From contig NZ_CP089309.1 of NCBI RefSeq assembly GCF_021228795.1, positions 4,833,501-4,897,500 on the forward strand: a stretch of DNA of 64,000 nt. Reading direction: 5' to 3'. A model generated the notes under the pieces. The model was not told the DNA's origin and did not search any database. It worked only from the letters and a program-made list of their open reading frames with translations. The DNA is from Thiocapsa bogorovii. Lineage in GTDB: Bacteria > Pseudomonadota > Gammaproteobacteria > Chromatiales > Chromatiaceae. Below, in pieces: positions 8,358-16,185 of this stretch (position 1 is its first letter; each line of letters begins with the position of its first letter). The position numbers were made by a program, and so were the translations under genes.

Positions 8358-8490
8358 CGATGTCGGTTGGGCTGACTAGAGGAAGCGCGACGCGCCCGCC
8401 TGGCTGTTGTGCCTTGTGCGGTTCGGCGCAATCGACCCGGCCTCGGTGCGACACCAGCCAGGTCTCGAGATCGTCGACCGAGGGTTCGTC
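8358..8490 (-). repeat. Duplicated 3' end of the Rpn gene plus flank, copy T2
   Basis: In minus-strand reading it gives SVDDLETWLVSHRG, nearly the last residues of the intact Rpn protein (SVDDLETWLASR), followed by the diverged 3' flank seen after the real gene (about 7352-7420). There is no Rpn body, so this is a gene-end fragment. Palindrome P2 lies 2 bp away on its upstream side. Confidence 0.75.
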
Positions 8491-8491
8491 G

Positions 8492-8572
8492 GTAGGGTGC
8501 GGTGAGGTACGAACCGCACCGTGCCTCGACCGGACGGCAGATCGGTGCGGTTCGTTCCTCACCACACCCTAC
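8492..8572. repeat. 81-bp palindromic repeat, copy P2
   Basis: Arms at 8492-8520 and 8544-8572, same sequence as P1 apart from a few substitutions and a diverged loop. It lies between the two duplicated Rpn gene ends. Confidence 0.85.
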
Positions 8573-8576
8573 ACGG

Positions 8577-8710
8577 GGATGTCGGTTGTGCTGACGAGAG
8601 GAACCGCAACACGCCCGCCGGGCCGTTTTGCCTCGCGCGGTCGAGCGCAACGGATTGGAACCCGGTGAGACGCCGGCCAGGCATCGAGATCGTCGACCGG
8701 AGCGGACGTC
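8577..8710 (-). repeat. Duplicated 3' end of the Rpn gene plus flank, copy T3
   Basis: In minus-strand reading it gives PVDDLDAWPASH, a more diverged version of the Rpn C-terminus, then the same type of flank. It is directly adjacent to P3 on one side and 4 bp from P2 on the other. Confidence 0.7.
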
Positions 8711-8791
8711 GTAGGGTGTGGTGAGGTACGAACCGCACCTTGCCGCGACCGGACGGCGGGTCGGTGCGGTTCGTACCTCACCACACCCTAC
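8711..8791. repeat. 81-bp palindromic repeat, copy P3, supplying the nei stop codon
   Basis: Arms at 8711-8739 and 8763-8791. The element's terminal GTAGGG on the minus strand provides the TAG stop codon (8788-8790) of the nei-type gene. This is the third 81-bp copy within 1.6 kb. Confidence 0.85.
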
Positions 8792-9570
8792 TGGCAGGTC
8801 GGGCACCAGTAGGTGGATCGGGCGTGTTGTCCGAGGCGTTCCCGTAATAGGCTCGTTCCGCAGCGAAAGCAGGGCTTTCCGGCGCGTCCGTAGACCCAGA
8901 GGATGCCGCGACCGTCGTCGGCGGTCCGCGTGACCCGGGGGCCGCCGCCGAGGTTGTTCAGGAGAAGGCGTTCCGCGGTTCGGTAGAGTGCGCCGAAGGT
9001 CTCGTCGGAAATGGCGCCGAAGCGGGTCCGCGGCTCGCACCTCTCCAGGAAGAGGATCTCGGATTTGTAGACGTTTCCGATGCCGCTGGCGATGCGCTGA
9101 TCAAGCAGGAGATCGACGAGCTCGGTCTCGGGAGTCAATAGTGTGCGGGCGCGATGGAGCAGGGACTCGGGGGTCGGCGCATCGCGGCTGAGGTCCGGTC
9201 CGAGTCGGTCTGTCTGATCGCGTTTCTTGAAGCCGCGGGTTTCGAGGATCTCGACCTCTTTTGCGTTGAAACAGACGTAGTCTTGCCCCGAGGCGCTCAG
9301 GACGAGTGTCGCCCGGCGCTTAGGTTTCTGCCAGGCCTGTCCGACCGGGTAACGGTGCCAGGAGCCGTACATCCCGAGGTGGACCCGGAGCGACGCCCCG
9401 CCTTCCAAATCGATGAAGAGGTGTTTGCCCTTGCTCGAGATCCCCAGGATGCGATCCTGCGCAAGCGCGGCGATGGCGCGCCCCTGCAGGCGGGCGCTGT
9501 CGAGACGCTGTCCGACCAGGGCGCCGGACAGAAAAGTCGCGAGCTTGTGGATGGTGTCGCCTTCAGGCAT
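8788..9570 (-). CDS. nei: Endonuclease VIII-type DNA glycosylase (Nei/Fpg family)
   Basis: A 260-residue base-excision repair glycosylase/AP lyase acting on oxidised bases. The start is fixed by MPEGDTIHK, where Pro2 is the catalytic nucleophile after Met removal and Glu3 its partner. The helix-2-turn-helix reads GIGNVYKSEILF. The C-terminal zinc finger has CFRC and CPTC about 17 residues apart. The MPEGDT form points to the Nei side of the family rather than MutM (MPELPE). The last residues CQ are followed at once by a TAG inside a palindromic repeat, so the insertion preserved the protein end. The open frame extends upstream without coding character. Confidence 0.92.
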   Translation of the reverse strand: MPEGDTIHKLATFLSGALVGQRLDSARLQGRAIAALAQDRILGISSKGKHLFIDLEGGASLRVHLGMYGSWHRYPVGQAWQKPKRRATLVLSASGQDYVCFNAKEVEILETRGFKKRDQTDRLGPDLSRDAPTPESLLHRARTLLTPETELVDLLLDQRIASGIGNVYKSEILFLERCEPRTRFGAISDETFGALYRTAERLLLNNLGGGPRVTRTADDGRGILWVYGRAGKPCFRCGTSLLRERLGQHARSTYWCPTCQ

Positions 9571-9610
9571 GAATCGAAACCCAAGTCCGGCAGGCAAGAG
9601 GTCCAGCAGA

Positions 9611-9650
9611 CAAAAAGACGCCCCGCGATGCGGGGCGAGCGAACAAGGAG
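9611..9650 (-). terminator. Terminator-like hairpin with upstream CTCCTTGTTCG motif
   Basis: On the minus strand an 8-bp stem CGCCCCGC/GCGGGGCG with loop ATC is followed by GTCTTTTT-like sequence, and preceded by CTCCTTGTTCG, which is complementary to a Shine-Dalgarno site. It lies 41 bp before the nei start. It could end a short RNA; see the similar element at 9782-9820. Confidence 0.55.
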
Positions 9651-9781
9651 AACTCATCGTTGCGATTCCTTCGAGTCTGACGGCGTCGAAGGGTTCCCGA
9701 TGCGGTCGACTTGTCCCGGACTGGTAGGATCGGCCGGATGAGCCTTTGCTTTGCACCGTTCGGGGATCTTGGCGGGCGCGC

Positions 9782-9820
9782 AAAAAAAACCCCGCCGGAG
9801 GCGGGGAACACGACAAGGAG
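9782..9820 (-). terminator. Strong Rho-independent terminator with CTCCTTGTCG motif
   Basis: On the minus strand the 7-bp stem CCCCGCC/GGCGGGG is followed by eight T. It is preceded by CTCCTTGTCG, nearly the same as at 9641-9650. No minus-strand gene lies immediately upstream, so it may end a small RNA. Confidence 0.75.
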
Positions 9821-10238
9821 TCAGAGAGCCTCCGAAGAGACTCGCGAGCTTCGAGGCGTCGGCCGCTAAAAAGTTCGACAGAATCTGGTCGGAAATTCCG
9901 CGGAGATGGTGTTGATGGTTGGATGAGCCGTGCGCCCCGCGTTTCGGGCCCTTCGGCAACGCGTGGGTGCGGCGGCTCCGGGCTGATGACGCCCGAAGAG
10001 ACCGGCCCGAACCACGCTCGAGAATGCTCGTCGCCTCTTCGCTGTGTCGTTGCCTTGCTTTTCAGCGCGCCGAACGCCATGATCCATCGCGAGCGAAAGC
10101 TTCGCGTTGTGTCCCCTCCGGTTCGGAGTCTCATCCGACACACGTTCTTCCGCACCGCTCGCCCTCACAGACTGACCCCGATCGAACGAGGCAACCATGG
10201 TTGTTCGCTTGAGTAGGGTCTTCGGAGATTCGAAGAGT
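9821..10238. other. Intergenic region upstream of the HPF-like gene
   Basis: About 400 bp with no gene I can support. On the minus strand it would be the body of any small RNA ending at the 9782 terminator. Rightward it must carry the promoter of the HPF-like gene. Confidence 0.45.
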
Positions 10239-10598
10239 ATGCTGATCAAAATCGGCGGGGATACCCTCGCCTTGGACGGTGATATCCGCCGTCATATCGA
10301 GACGGAAGTGGCCAAGCTTGCGGCACGCTTCCCCGGTGAAGACTTGGAGGCTCATGCCACGATCCAAGAGGAATTCGACCCGCTCCACGGACACCGCGTC
10401 CGCTGCGAGCTCTCCGCCAAGATCGCCCACGGGCGCCAAATCGTCGTTCGAGACGCGCGCAAGACAGCAAAAGAGGCCATTGACGAGGTCTTTGGACTCG
10501 CGCGGCGCAACCTGCGTCGGGTGCGGCGTCAAATCAGTATCCCCCGCACGCTTCCGCACGGCGCCTTGAGCACGGGAACACGTGCAATCGGCGGCTGA
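10239..10598 (+). CDS. HPF/RaiA-family ribosome-associated protein
   Basis: A 119-residue relative of hibernation-promoting factor and YfiA (S30AE fold), which binds the ribosomal decoding region in slow growth. Conserved features are the first strand LIKIGGDTLALDGDIRRHIE, a helix, and a basic C-terminal helix (RRNLRRVRRQ). The start at MLIKI matches the family N-terminus; an in-frame ATG at 10197 with GAGG five bases upstream would add 14 residues and is a real alternative. It is monocistronic and convergent with the following SDR gene. Confidence 0.8.
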   Translation: MLIKIGGDTLALDGDIRRHIETEVAKLAARFPGEDLEAHATIQEEFDPLHGHRVRCELSAKIAHGRQIVVRDARKTAKEAIDEVFGLARRNLRRVRRQISIPRTLPHGALSTGTRAIGG

Positions 10599-10637
10599 GC
10601 TCAGCCCGGACGCCTGATCCGATCGCGAAGGTTTCGA

Positions 10638-10694
10638 GAGACGGCCACGTTTCGAAGCGGTTCGAGCCTTCGCCGAGCCGCTTCGAGCCGTCTC
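10638..10694. terminator. Long hairpin between convergent genes
   Basis: GAGACGGC pairs with GCCGTCTC, with an inner CGAAGCGG/CCGCTTCG pair, forming an extended stem between the convergent HPF-like and SDR genes. It lacks a clear T-run on either strand, so its role as a terminator is inferred from position. Confidence 0.45.
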
Positions 10695-11394
10695 AGTTCG
10701 TTCTCAAGGTGGCCAATCCGGCATCGACGCGAACCACTTGCCCTGTCGTCATGCGTGCATCTTCCAGCAGCCACAGCGCGGCGCTCGCAACATCTTCGGG
10801 CTCTCCGATCGTTCGTAGGGGGTGCCGTTCAGCCGCCGCGGTGCGCTTGGACTCGTTTCCGAGCAGACGTTCGGCAAGCGGTGTCGCCGTCAGGGTCGGC
10901 GCCACGGCGTTGACCCGGATCCGCGGGGCGAGCTCGGCGGCGAGGGATCGCGTCAGGCCTTCCACCGCGCCTTTGGCGCTCGCGATCGAGGCGTGAAACG
11001 GAAGCCCGGTCCCCACGGCAACCGTGCTGAAGAGCACGATGCTGGCGGAATCGGCTGCCTTCAGGGCCTTCATCGCACCCTGCAGGGCGCGCACCGCACC
11101 GAGCAGATTGATCTCCAAGTCTTCCGACCACTCTTTCTCGGCAAGCCGTTCGAAGGGGCGCAGCCTGATGGTGCCGGGGCAATAGACGAGTCCGTCGAGC
11201 GTCGTCGGCAGTCCATCCGCGGGGAAGTCGTTCGTTCGGACGTCCCAGTGCAGACTGGTGACCTTCGGGTGATCCGGTGCCGCTTCCGGGTGACGAGACA
11301 GTTGAATCACGCGATGGCCGCGCTCGAGAAGCTTCCCGAGCAGCGCGGCGCCGATGCCGGATGTTCCGCCGACGATCAAATAGGTTTTCGACAT
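10693..11394 (-). CDS. Short-chain dehydrogenase/reductase-like protein lacking the catalytic Tyr
   Basis: A 233-residue Rossmann-fold SDR protein. The cofactor motif GGTSGIGAALLG is intact, as are the DVR and NLLGAV regions and the catalytic-position Ser in FSTVAV. The Y-x-x-x-K motif is not: the segment reads HASIASAKGAVEGL, so the Lys is present but Ile replaces Tyr. It may be a non-catalytic NAD(P)-binding protein or use another residue. The C-terminus (TTGQVVRVDAGLATL) is normal. It stands alone, convergent with the HPF-like gene. Confidence 0.85.
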   Translation of the reverse strand: MSKTYLIVGGTSGIGAALLGKLLERGHRVIQLSRHPEAAPDHPKVTSLHWDVRTNDFPADGLPTTLDGLVYCPGTIRLRPFERLAEKEWSEDLEINLLGAVRALQGAMKALKAADSASIVLFSTVAVGTGLPFHASIASAKGAVEGLTRSLAAELAPRIRVNAVAPTLTATPLAERLLGNESKRTAAAERHPLRTIGEPEDVASAALWLLEDARMTTGQVVRVDAGLATLRTN

Positions 11395-11546
11395 TTCGAG
11401 CCTCTTATGGAATCGGGTTGAGGTGTATCAGGGCAGGTTCAGGCGGGGCGAAAGTTTTGCAAGACCTGGACAGGCTGCCTTGCGATCCTGGACAAAACAC
11501 TCACCTTCGGAAAGGACTCGTCTCGGTTCGGATCGCCCCGATATAC

Positions 11547-11619
11547 CGAGCGCACGTGGGTTTTTAGGAAAGCAGGGTGCGCTGGGCGCGCAATGCCGCG
11601 GAAAACACACGTGCGCTCG
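11547..11619. repeat. 73-bp inverted-repeat element
   Basis: Arms CGAGCGCACGTGGGTTTT and GAAAACACACGTGCGCTCG flank a core with GGAAAGCAGGGTGCGC. A related, longer sequence starting CGAGCGCAGTTGGATTTTT, with GGAAAGCAGG, lies at 42855, so this is a dispersed family. Confidence 0.6.
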
Positions 11620-11690
11620 TTCTGTTGTCGATCTCGGCTGAATGACGGCGCGTCGTTCGCCACACCCCATCAACGCGAAAGGAGGCTCAT

Positions 11691-12614
11691 ATGAAGGTTG
11701 CCATCATCGGCGGTACCGGTTTCGTCGGCACGAACATCTCTCGGCATTTGATCGATGCCGGTCATCGGCCGCGGCTTCTGGTCCGACCGGGGAGCGAGCG
11801 GAAGGTCGCTCAGCCGGAACATTGCGATATCGTTCTCGGTGACGTGGCCGATCCGGTTGCGCTCGACCGTTGCCTGGAGGGCTCGGATGCAGTGATCTAT
11901 CTCATCGGCATCCTGCGCGAGTTTCCGAACCGGGGGATTACCTTCGATGCGTTGCAGCGCGTCGGGGTGGAGGACACCATCGCGGCAGCGAAGCGGCAAG
12001 GCGTGGACCGCTTCATCCTGATGAGTGCCAATGGGGTCCATGTCGAGGGCACGCCCTATCAGCGCAGCAAAGCGCTCGCCGAAGCGGCACTCAAGGCATC
12101 GGGTCTGCGCTGGACCATCTTCCGCCCCTCGGTCATCTTCGGCGATCCGGATGGTCGCATGGAGTTTTGCTCGCAGCTGAAGAAGGACATCATCGACAGC
12201 CCGATGCCGGCGCCGCTCTTCTACAGCGGGCTCTTTCCCAAGAACGCCGGCGGTTTCGAGCTGGCTCCGGTCCATATCGACGACGTCGCCGCGGCCTTCG
12301 TGCTGGCCTTGAGCGAGTCGCGCACCGAGTCGCAGACCTACAGCCTCTGCGGGCCGCAGCGCTTGAGCTGGAAAGCGATCCTGACCACCATCGCCGCGGC
12401 GTCCGGCAAGACCAAGCTGATGCTCCCCGCCCCGGCCATGGCCATCAAGGCGACCGCGAGTCTGCTGGATCGGTACCCCTGGTTCCCGATCTCGCGCGAT
12501 CAAATCAAAATGTTGATGGAGGGGAACGTCTGCTTCGAGAACGACAGTTTCGCCCGGCTTGGCCTGACCCCGACGCCCTTCGGCGTCGATCAGCTCGGGT
12601 ACCTGAACCGATAG
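11691..12614 (+). CDS. NAD(P)-binding complex I NDUFA9-like / atypical SDR protein
   Basis: A 307-residue extended SDR of the NDUFA9/YcbX-like atypical group. GGTGFVGTNI is the dinucleotide-binding motif, and DVADPVALDRCLEGSDAVIYLIG follows the usual order. The active site is atypical (YQRSKALAE holds Y-x-x-x-K). These proteins are linked to quinone or respiratory-complex assembly in bacteria, but the substrate is unknown. An ideal AAAGGAGG lies 6 bp before the ATG. It is convergent with mtgA (10 bp gap). Confidence 0.82.
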   Translation: MKVAIIGGTGFVGTNISRHLIDAGHRPRLLVRPGSERKVAQPEHCDIVLGDVADPVALDRCLEGSDAVIYLIGILREFPNRGITFDALQRVGVEDTIAAAKRQGVDRFILMSANGVHVEGTPYQRSKALAEAALKASGLRWTIFRPSVIFGDPDGRMEFCSQLKKDIIDSPMPAPLFYSGLFPKNAGGFELAPVHIDDVAAAFVLALSESRTESQTYSLCGPQRLSWKAILTTIAAASGKTKLMLPAPAMAIKATASLLDRYPWFPISRDQIKMLMEGNVCFENDSFARLGLTPTPFGVDQLGYLNR

Positions 12615-12624
12615 GTCGGCGCGA

Positions 12625-13341
12625 TCAGAGCTTGTCGAGATAGGACACGCCGCCGAGCTGCGCCATCTGACGGCGGATCCGGGTGGCGCGTCGCTGGACG
12701 GTCGCCGAGGGTGTTTCGAGTCGGTAGATGTTGGGATTCGGCAGCACGGCCGCGATCAGGGCTGCATCCGACGTGCTCAGCGCCATCACCGGGCGATCGA
12801 AATAGCGCCAGCTCGCGGCCCCGACGCCAAAGGTGTCCGGGCTGAGCTGGGCGATGTTGAGATAGACCTCGAGGATCCGCTCCTTGGGCCAAAGGGTCTC
12901 GATCAGGAGGGTAAACCAGACCTCAAGCCCTTTGCGAATCGGGTCCCGGCCGGACCAGAGGAAGAGATTCTTGGCCGTCTGCTGGCTGATGGTGCTCGCC
13001 CCGCGCAGTCGCTCGCCTTCGCGAAACCGTTGCCAAGCGCGTTCGATCTCGATGGTGTCGAAGCCGCGGTGGCCGGGGAAGCGTTGGTCCTCGGAAGCGA
13101 TGACGGCGAGCTTGACTGCGCCGGGGATGACATCCCAGTCGACCCACTCGTGATAGACATAGGGGGGCTCGCCGGGTTCGGATTGCGCGGCGATCCAGCG
13201 TTGAAGCATGAAGGCGGTCGTTGGCGGGTCAACCCAGCGCAGGATCAGGACCAGCAAGACCGACAGCGCCATCATCCCTGCGAGCGAGAGCGCTATCCGG
13301 CGCAACAGCGTTTTACGAGAACGTTTTTTTCGAGCGGCCAT
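12625..13341 (-). CDS. mtgA: Monofunctional biosynthetic peptidoglycan transglycosylase
   Basis: A 238-residue GT51 glycosyltransferase that polymerises lipid II into glycan strands at the inner membrane. One N-terminal membrane helix (about 16-36) follows a basic RKKRSRK segment. Motifs in order are ASEDQRFPGHRGFD (catalytic Glu), GASTISQQTAKNLFLW, RKGLEVWFTLLIE, KERILEVYLN and the terminal ALIAAVLPNP. Length is normal for MtgA and no transpeptidase domain is attached. It is monocistronic. Confidence 0.95.
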   Translation of the reverse strand: MAARKKRSRKTLLRRIALSLAGMMALSVLLVLILRWVDPPTTAFMLQRWIAAQSEPGEPPYVYHEWVDWDVIPGAVKLAVIASEDQRFPGHRGFDTIEIERAWQRFREGERLRGASTISQQTAKNLFLWSGRDPIRKGLEVWFTLLIETLWPKERILEVYLNIAQLSPDTFGVGAASWRYFDRPVMALSTSDAALIAAVLPNPNIYRLETPSATVQRRATRIRRQMAQLGGVSYLDKL

Positions 13342-13473
13342 GGTCGCGGGTGATGCGAGAAGGTGATCGGACCACCGTGCAGCGATCCGCTGAAGAGGCG
13401 TCTGCGAAGTATCCGGACCCCGATTCGGCGGGTCAAACCCGGCCGATCAACGCGGACGGATGATCCGCAACAG

Positions 13474-14433
13474 TCACCCCGAAAACGACGCGTCTCGCTC
13501 CGGATGCGGTTCAGATCCGGGCGGACGATTTCCCGGCGCACAGCCCAGCGTCGCTTCGAGCATGTCGATGAAGGTACGCGTCTTCGCCGGCATCAGCCGG
13601 CGACCGGGAAACACCGCCCAGGCCGTTTGAGCCGGGAGTGACCACGACGCAAGCACGCGACGTAGGCGTCCTTGCACGACATCGCGTGCGGCGTAGCAGT
13701 CCGGGACGGCGGCAATGCCGACCCCGGTGCCGGCCAAGCGGATCAGGATGTCGGGCGAGTTCGCGGCGGTGCGGCCCTCGGGCAGGCCCTCCCAGTGTGC
13801 CGTCCCCGCGGTCAGGGCCCAAGGCGTGGTTTCCCCGTCGCGTCCGACGAGGCACAAGGTCCGGTGTCGGAGCAGATCGTCCGGGTGCGTTGGGTCGCCG
13901 TGCTCGGCCAGGTAAGGCCGGGACGCATAGAGACCGATCGGGAAGACCGCGAGACGGCGCGCGGCCAGCAGCGCATCGTCCGGCAGTGCGCCGGTGCGCA
14001 CCGCGATGTCGAATCCCTCCCCGAGTATGTCCACGCGCCGTGGCGACAAATCCAGCTCCAGTGTCACCGCCGGGTGGCGTGCGATGAAGTTCGCCAACAT
14101 CTCGCTCAGTAGCAGGGTGGCGAAATCGCCCGGCATCGAGACGCGCAGCCGTCCGGTAGGGCGGGCTTGGCGATGCTCCGCGAGCGTTCGCACCGCGTCG
14201 ACCTCGTCGGCGATCTGGCGGGCGTGCGTGAGCAGATGCTCGCCGAGCTCGGTTAGGGTGAGACGCCGCGTCGTGCGCAGCATCAAGCGTTCACCGAGCC
14301 GGTCTTCGAGCGCGGAGATGCGCCGCGAGACCGTCGATTTCGGCAGGCCGATGCGCTCGGCGGCACGGCTGAAGCTGCCGGACTCGGCGACCCGGGCGAA
14401 GATCAAGAGGTCGTTGGGCTCAAATTGTTCCAT
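13474..14433 (-). CDS. LysR-family transcriptional regulator
   Basis: A 319-residue LTTR with N-terminal winged HTH ([36 protein letters not shown]) and a C-terminal effector-binding domain. It is of the CrgA/AaeR-like subgroup, judged by [13 protein letters not shown]. The start at [10 protein letters not shown] is preferred over an in-frame start 39 bp upstream because it matches family length; the ribosome site is weak. It is divergent from azoR across about 95 bp, the classic arrangement in which the LysR protein controls the neighbour, here an azoreductase/quinone reductase. Confidence 0.9.
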   Translation of the reverse strand: MEQFEPNDLLIFARVAESGSFSRAAERIGLPKSTVSRRISALEDRLGERLMLRTTRRLTLTELGEHLLTHARQIADEVDAVRTLAEHRQARPTGRLRVSMPGDFATLLLSEMLANFIARHPAVTLELDLSPRRVDILGEGFDIAVRTGALPDDALLAARRLAVFPIGLYASRPYLAEHGDPTHPDDLLRHRTLCLVGRDGETTPWALTAGTAHWEGLPEGRTAANSPDILIRLAGTGVGIAAVPDCYAARDVVQGRLRRVLASWSLPAQTAWAVFPGRRLMPAKTRTFIDMLEATLGCAPGNRPPGSEPHPERDASFSG

Positions 14434-14528
14434 GGGCGGGACAATGTTATCCGATTCGGCCTCTACTCTCACCGACTCGGCATCAATATCTTGGGTACCA
14501 GAAGAAACCCGATGCCGAGAGCCACACC

Positions 14529-15128
14529 ATGAACATCCTTCAGATCAACGCCAGTGCCCGCCGCGAAGGCGCCAACTCCACCCGAATCGCCGATGCGGTC
14601 GTCGAGCGTCTGCGTGCCGAGAACCCGACGGCGCGCGTGCGGGTCCGCGATCTGGCCAGCCAAGCCCATCCGATTCTGGACGAGACCGCGCTCGTCGCAC
14701 TCTCGACACGGCCCGAGCAGCGCACGCCCGAGCAGGCCGCCCGCGTGGCGCTCGACGACGCCCTCATCGCCGAGGTAAAGGCCGCCGACGTGATCGTGCT
14801 CGGCGTGCCCATGTACAACTTCGGCGTGCCGGCGCAATTGAAGAACTGGATCGACGCCATCGCTCGCGTCGGCGTGACCTTCCGCTATACGGAACAGGGG
14901 CCGGTCGGTCTCCTCGCGGGTCGGCGCGTCTATGTGGCGCTGGCGCGCGGAGGTCGGTATCGCGATACCCCGGCAGACAGTCAGGTGCCCTATCTGAAGA
15001 CGATGCTGGGGTTCCTCGGGATGACCGACGTGCGCTTCATCTACGCCGAAGGACTCAACATGGGTCCCGAGTCGGCCGAGCGGGGTTTTGCCGAGGCCGA
15101 GGCCGATCTCGAGGCGGCCTTTGCGTGA
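14529..15128 (+). CDS. azoR: FMN-dependent NADH-azoreductase / quinone reductase
   Basis: A 199-residue flavodoxin-like enzyme that reduces quinones and azo compounds with NADH. The phosphate-binding loop [17 protein letters not shown] and the FMN-ring motif [16 protein letters not shown] are characteristic of Azo[26 protein letters not shown] follows as expected. It is divergent from a LysR gene and upstream of pirin and an aldehyde reductase, so the block probably answers electrophile or quinone stress. Confidence 0.93.
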   Translation: MNILQINASARREGANSTRIADAVVERLRAENPTARVRVRDLASQAHPILDETALVALSTRPEQRTPEQAARVALDDALIAEVKAADVIVLGVPMYNFGVPAQLKNWIDAIARVGVTFRYTEQGPVGLLAGRRVYVALARGGRYRDTPADSQVPYLKTMLGFLGMTDVRFIYAEGLNMGPESAERGFAEAEADLEAAFA

Positions 15129-15143
15129 GACAAAGGCATGTCG

Positions 15144-15217
15144 GGTGCGGTTCGTACCTCACCACACCCTACGGGCTAGGGTGGGCGAGTAGGGTGCGGT
15201 GAGGTACGAACCGCACC
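15144..15217. repeat. 74-bp palindrome built from the same 29-bp arms in the opposite order (P4)
   Basis: Arms 15144-15172 and 15189-15217 are the same 29-bp module as in P1-P3. Here GGTGCGG ends are outermost and GTAGGG ends face the 16-bp loop, so the module can be joined in either inverted order. Confidence 0.85.
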
Positions 15218-15280
15218 GATGTGCGGTGAGGTCGTCGCACGGTGTTACGGGCTTGCACCCTCAATCCAGGAGCGATTCAG

Positions 15281-16153
15281 ATGACAGAGATGCTCTTTCA
15301 AACCGAGCCGGTCCGGCAGTCTCGTCCGATCGAGCGACTGGTCGCCGGCCAGGCGACCACCGACGGTGCCGGCGTGAACCTGATTCGAGTGCTGACCCAG
15401 CCCTTGCAGCAGCGGCTGGATCCTTTCCTGATGCTCGATGCCTTCGGCAGCGATGATCCGGACGACTATATCGCGGGTTTTCCGGATCACCCGCACCGCG
15501 GATTCGAGACGGTCACCTATATGATCGCCGGGCGCATGCTGCATCGCGACAGTGTCGGGCACGAGGGTCTGATCGAGACCGGCGGCGTTCAGTGGATGAC
15601 CGCGGGCAGCGGTCTGGTCCATTCCGAGATCCCGCAGCAGGCGCAAGGGCGGATGGAAGGCTTCCAGCTGTGGCTCAATCTGCCGGCCCGCGAGAAGATG
15701 ATTCCGCCCTGGTATCGTAACTTCACCGCGAGCGAGCTGCCGCGCTTCCAGACCGATGCGGGCGTGGCGGTCACAGTCATCGCCGGGGCGACCCACGGCG
15801 TGACAGGCGCCGTGACGCGCGAGACGACGGCGCCGCTCTTCCTGGATCTGCATCTGCCGGCGGGAACCCGCTTCGAGCAGGCGCTTCCGATCGAGCAGAA
15901 TGCCTTCATCTACGTGTATCGGGGAGCGGTCGACGTCGCCGGTCAGGCGGTCCCGTCGCGGCGGATGGCCATCCTTGCCAACGATGCGGACGCCGACGGC
16001 GTGGTTCTGGAGACGGCGGACGAGGCACGGGCTCTCCTAATTGCGGGGCATCCGCTGCGCGAGCCGATCGCCCAGCATGGGCCCTTCGTCATGAACACCA
16101 TGCAAGAGATTCAACAAGCGGTGCGTGACTACAGTGCCGGCCGGCTGGCCTGA
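15281..16153 (+). CDS. Pirin family protein
   Basis: A 290-residue bicupin of the pirin family, some members of which are quercetin 2,3-dioxygenases and others redox-sensing cofactors. The metal site is visible: His residues in FPDHPHRGFE, then His and Glu in GSGLVHSE. Start MTEMLF has CAGGAG about 8 bp upstream; upstream in-frame codons lie in repeat DNA. It lies 32 bp before the alcohol dehydrogenase gene and is probably cotranscribed with it. Confidence 0.9.
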   Translation: MTEMLFQTEPVRQSRPIERLVAGQATTDGAGVNLIRVLTQPLQQRLDPFLMLDAFGSDDPDDYIAGFPDHPHRGFETVTYMIAGRMLHRDSVGHEGLIETGGVQWMTAGSGLVHSEIPQQAQGRMEGFQLWLNLPAREKMIPPWYRNFTASELPRFQTDAGVAVTVIAGATHGVTGAVTRETTAPLFLDLHLPAGTRFEQALPIEQNAFIYVYRGAVDVAGQAVPSRRMAILANDADADGVVLETADEARALLIAGHPLREPIAQHGPFVMNTMQEIQQAVRDYSAGRLA

Positions 16154-16185
16154 GCAACGGGCACGCGCCACAACGGAGCCTAAGA

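Noticed and set aside
7244-8791. CRISPR array
   Set aside because: Repeats are long palindromes with irregular spacing and are separated by gene fragments; no cas genes.
7418-9040. A 540-residue Rpn protein
   Set aside because: The upstream 255 codons are palindromes and duplicated gene ends; the conserved start is at 8275.
8788-10155. One 455-codon frame as a long Nei protein
   Set aside because: The family start MPEGDTIHK lies at 9570; the upstream part crosses two terminator-like hairpins and has no protein character.
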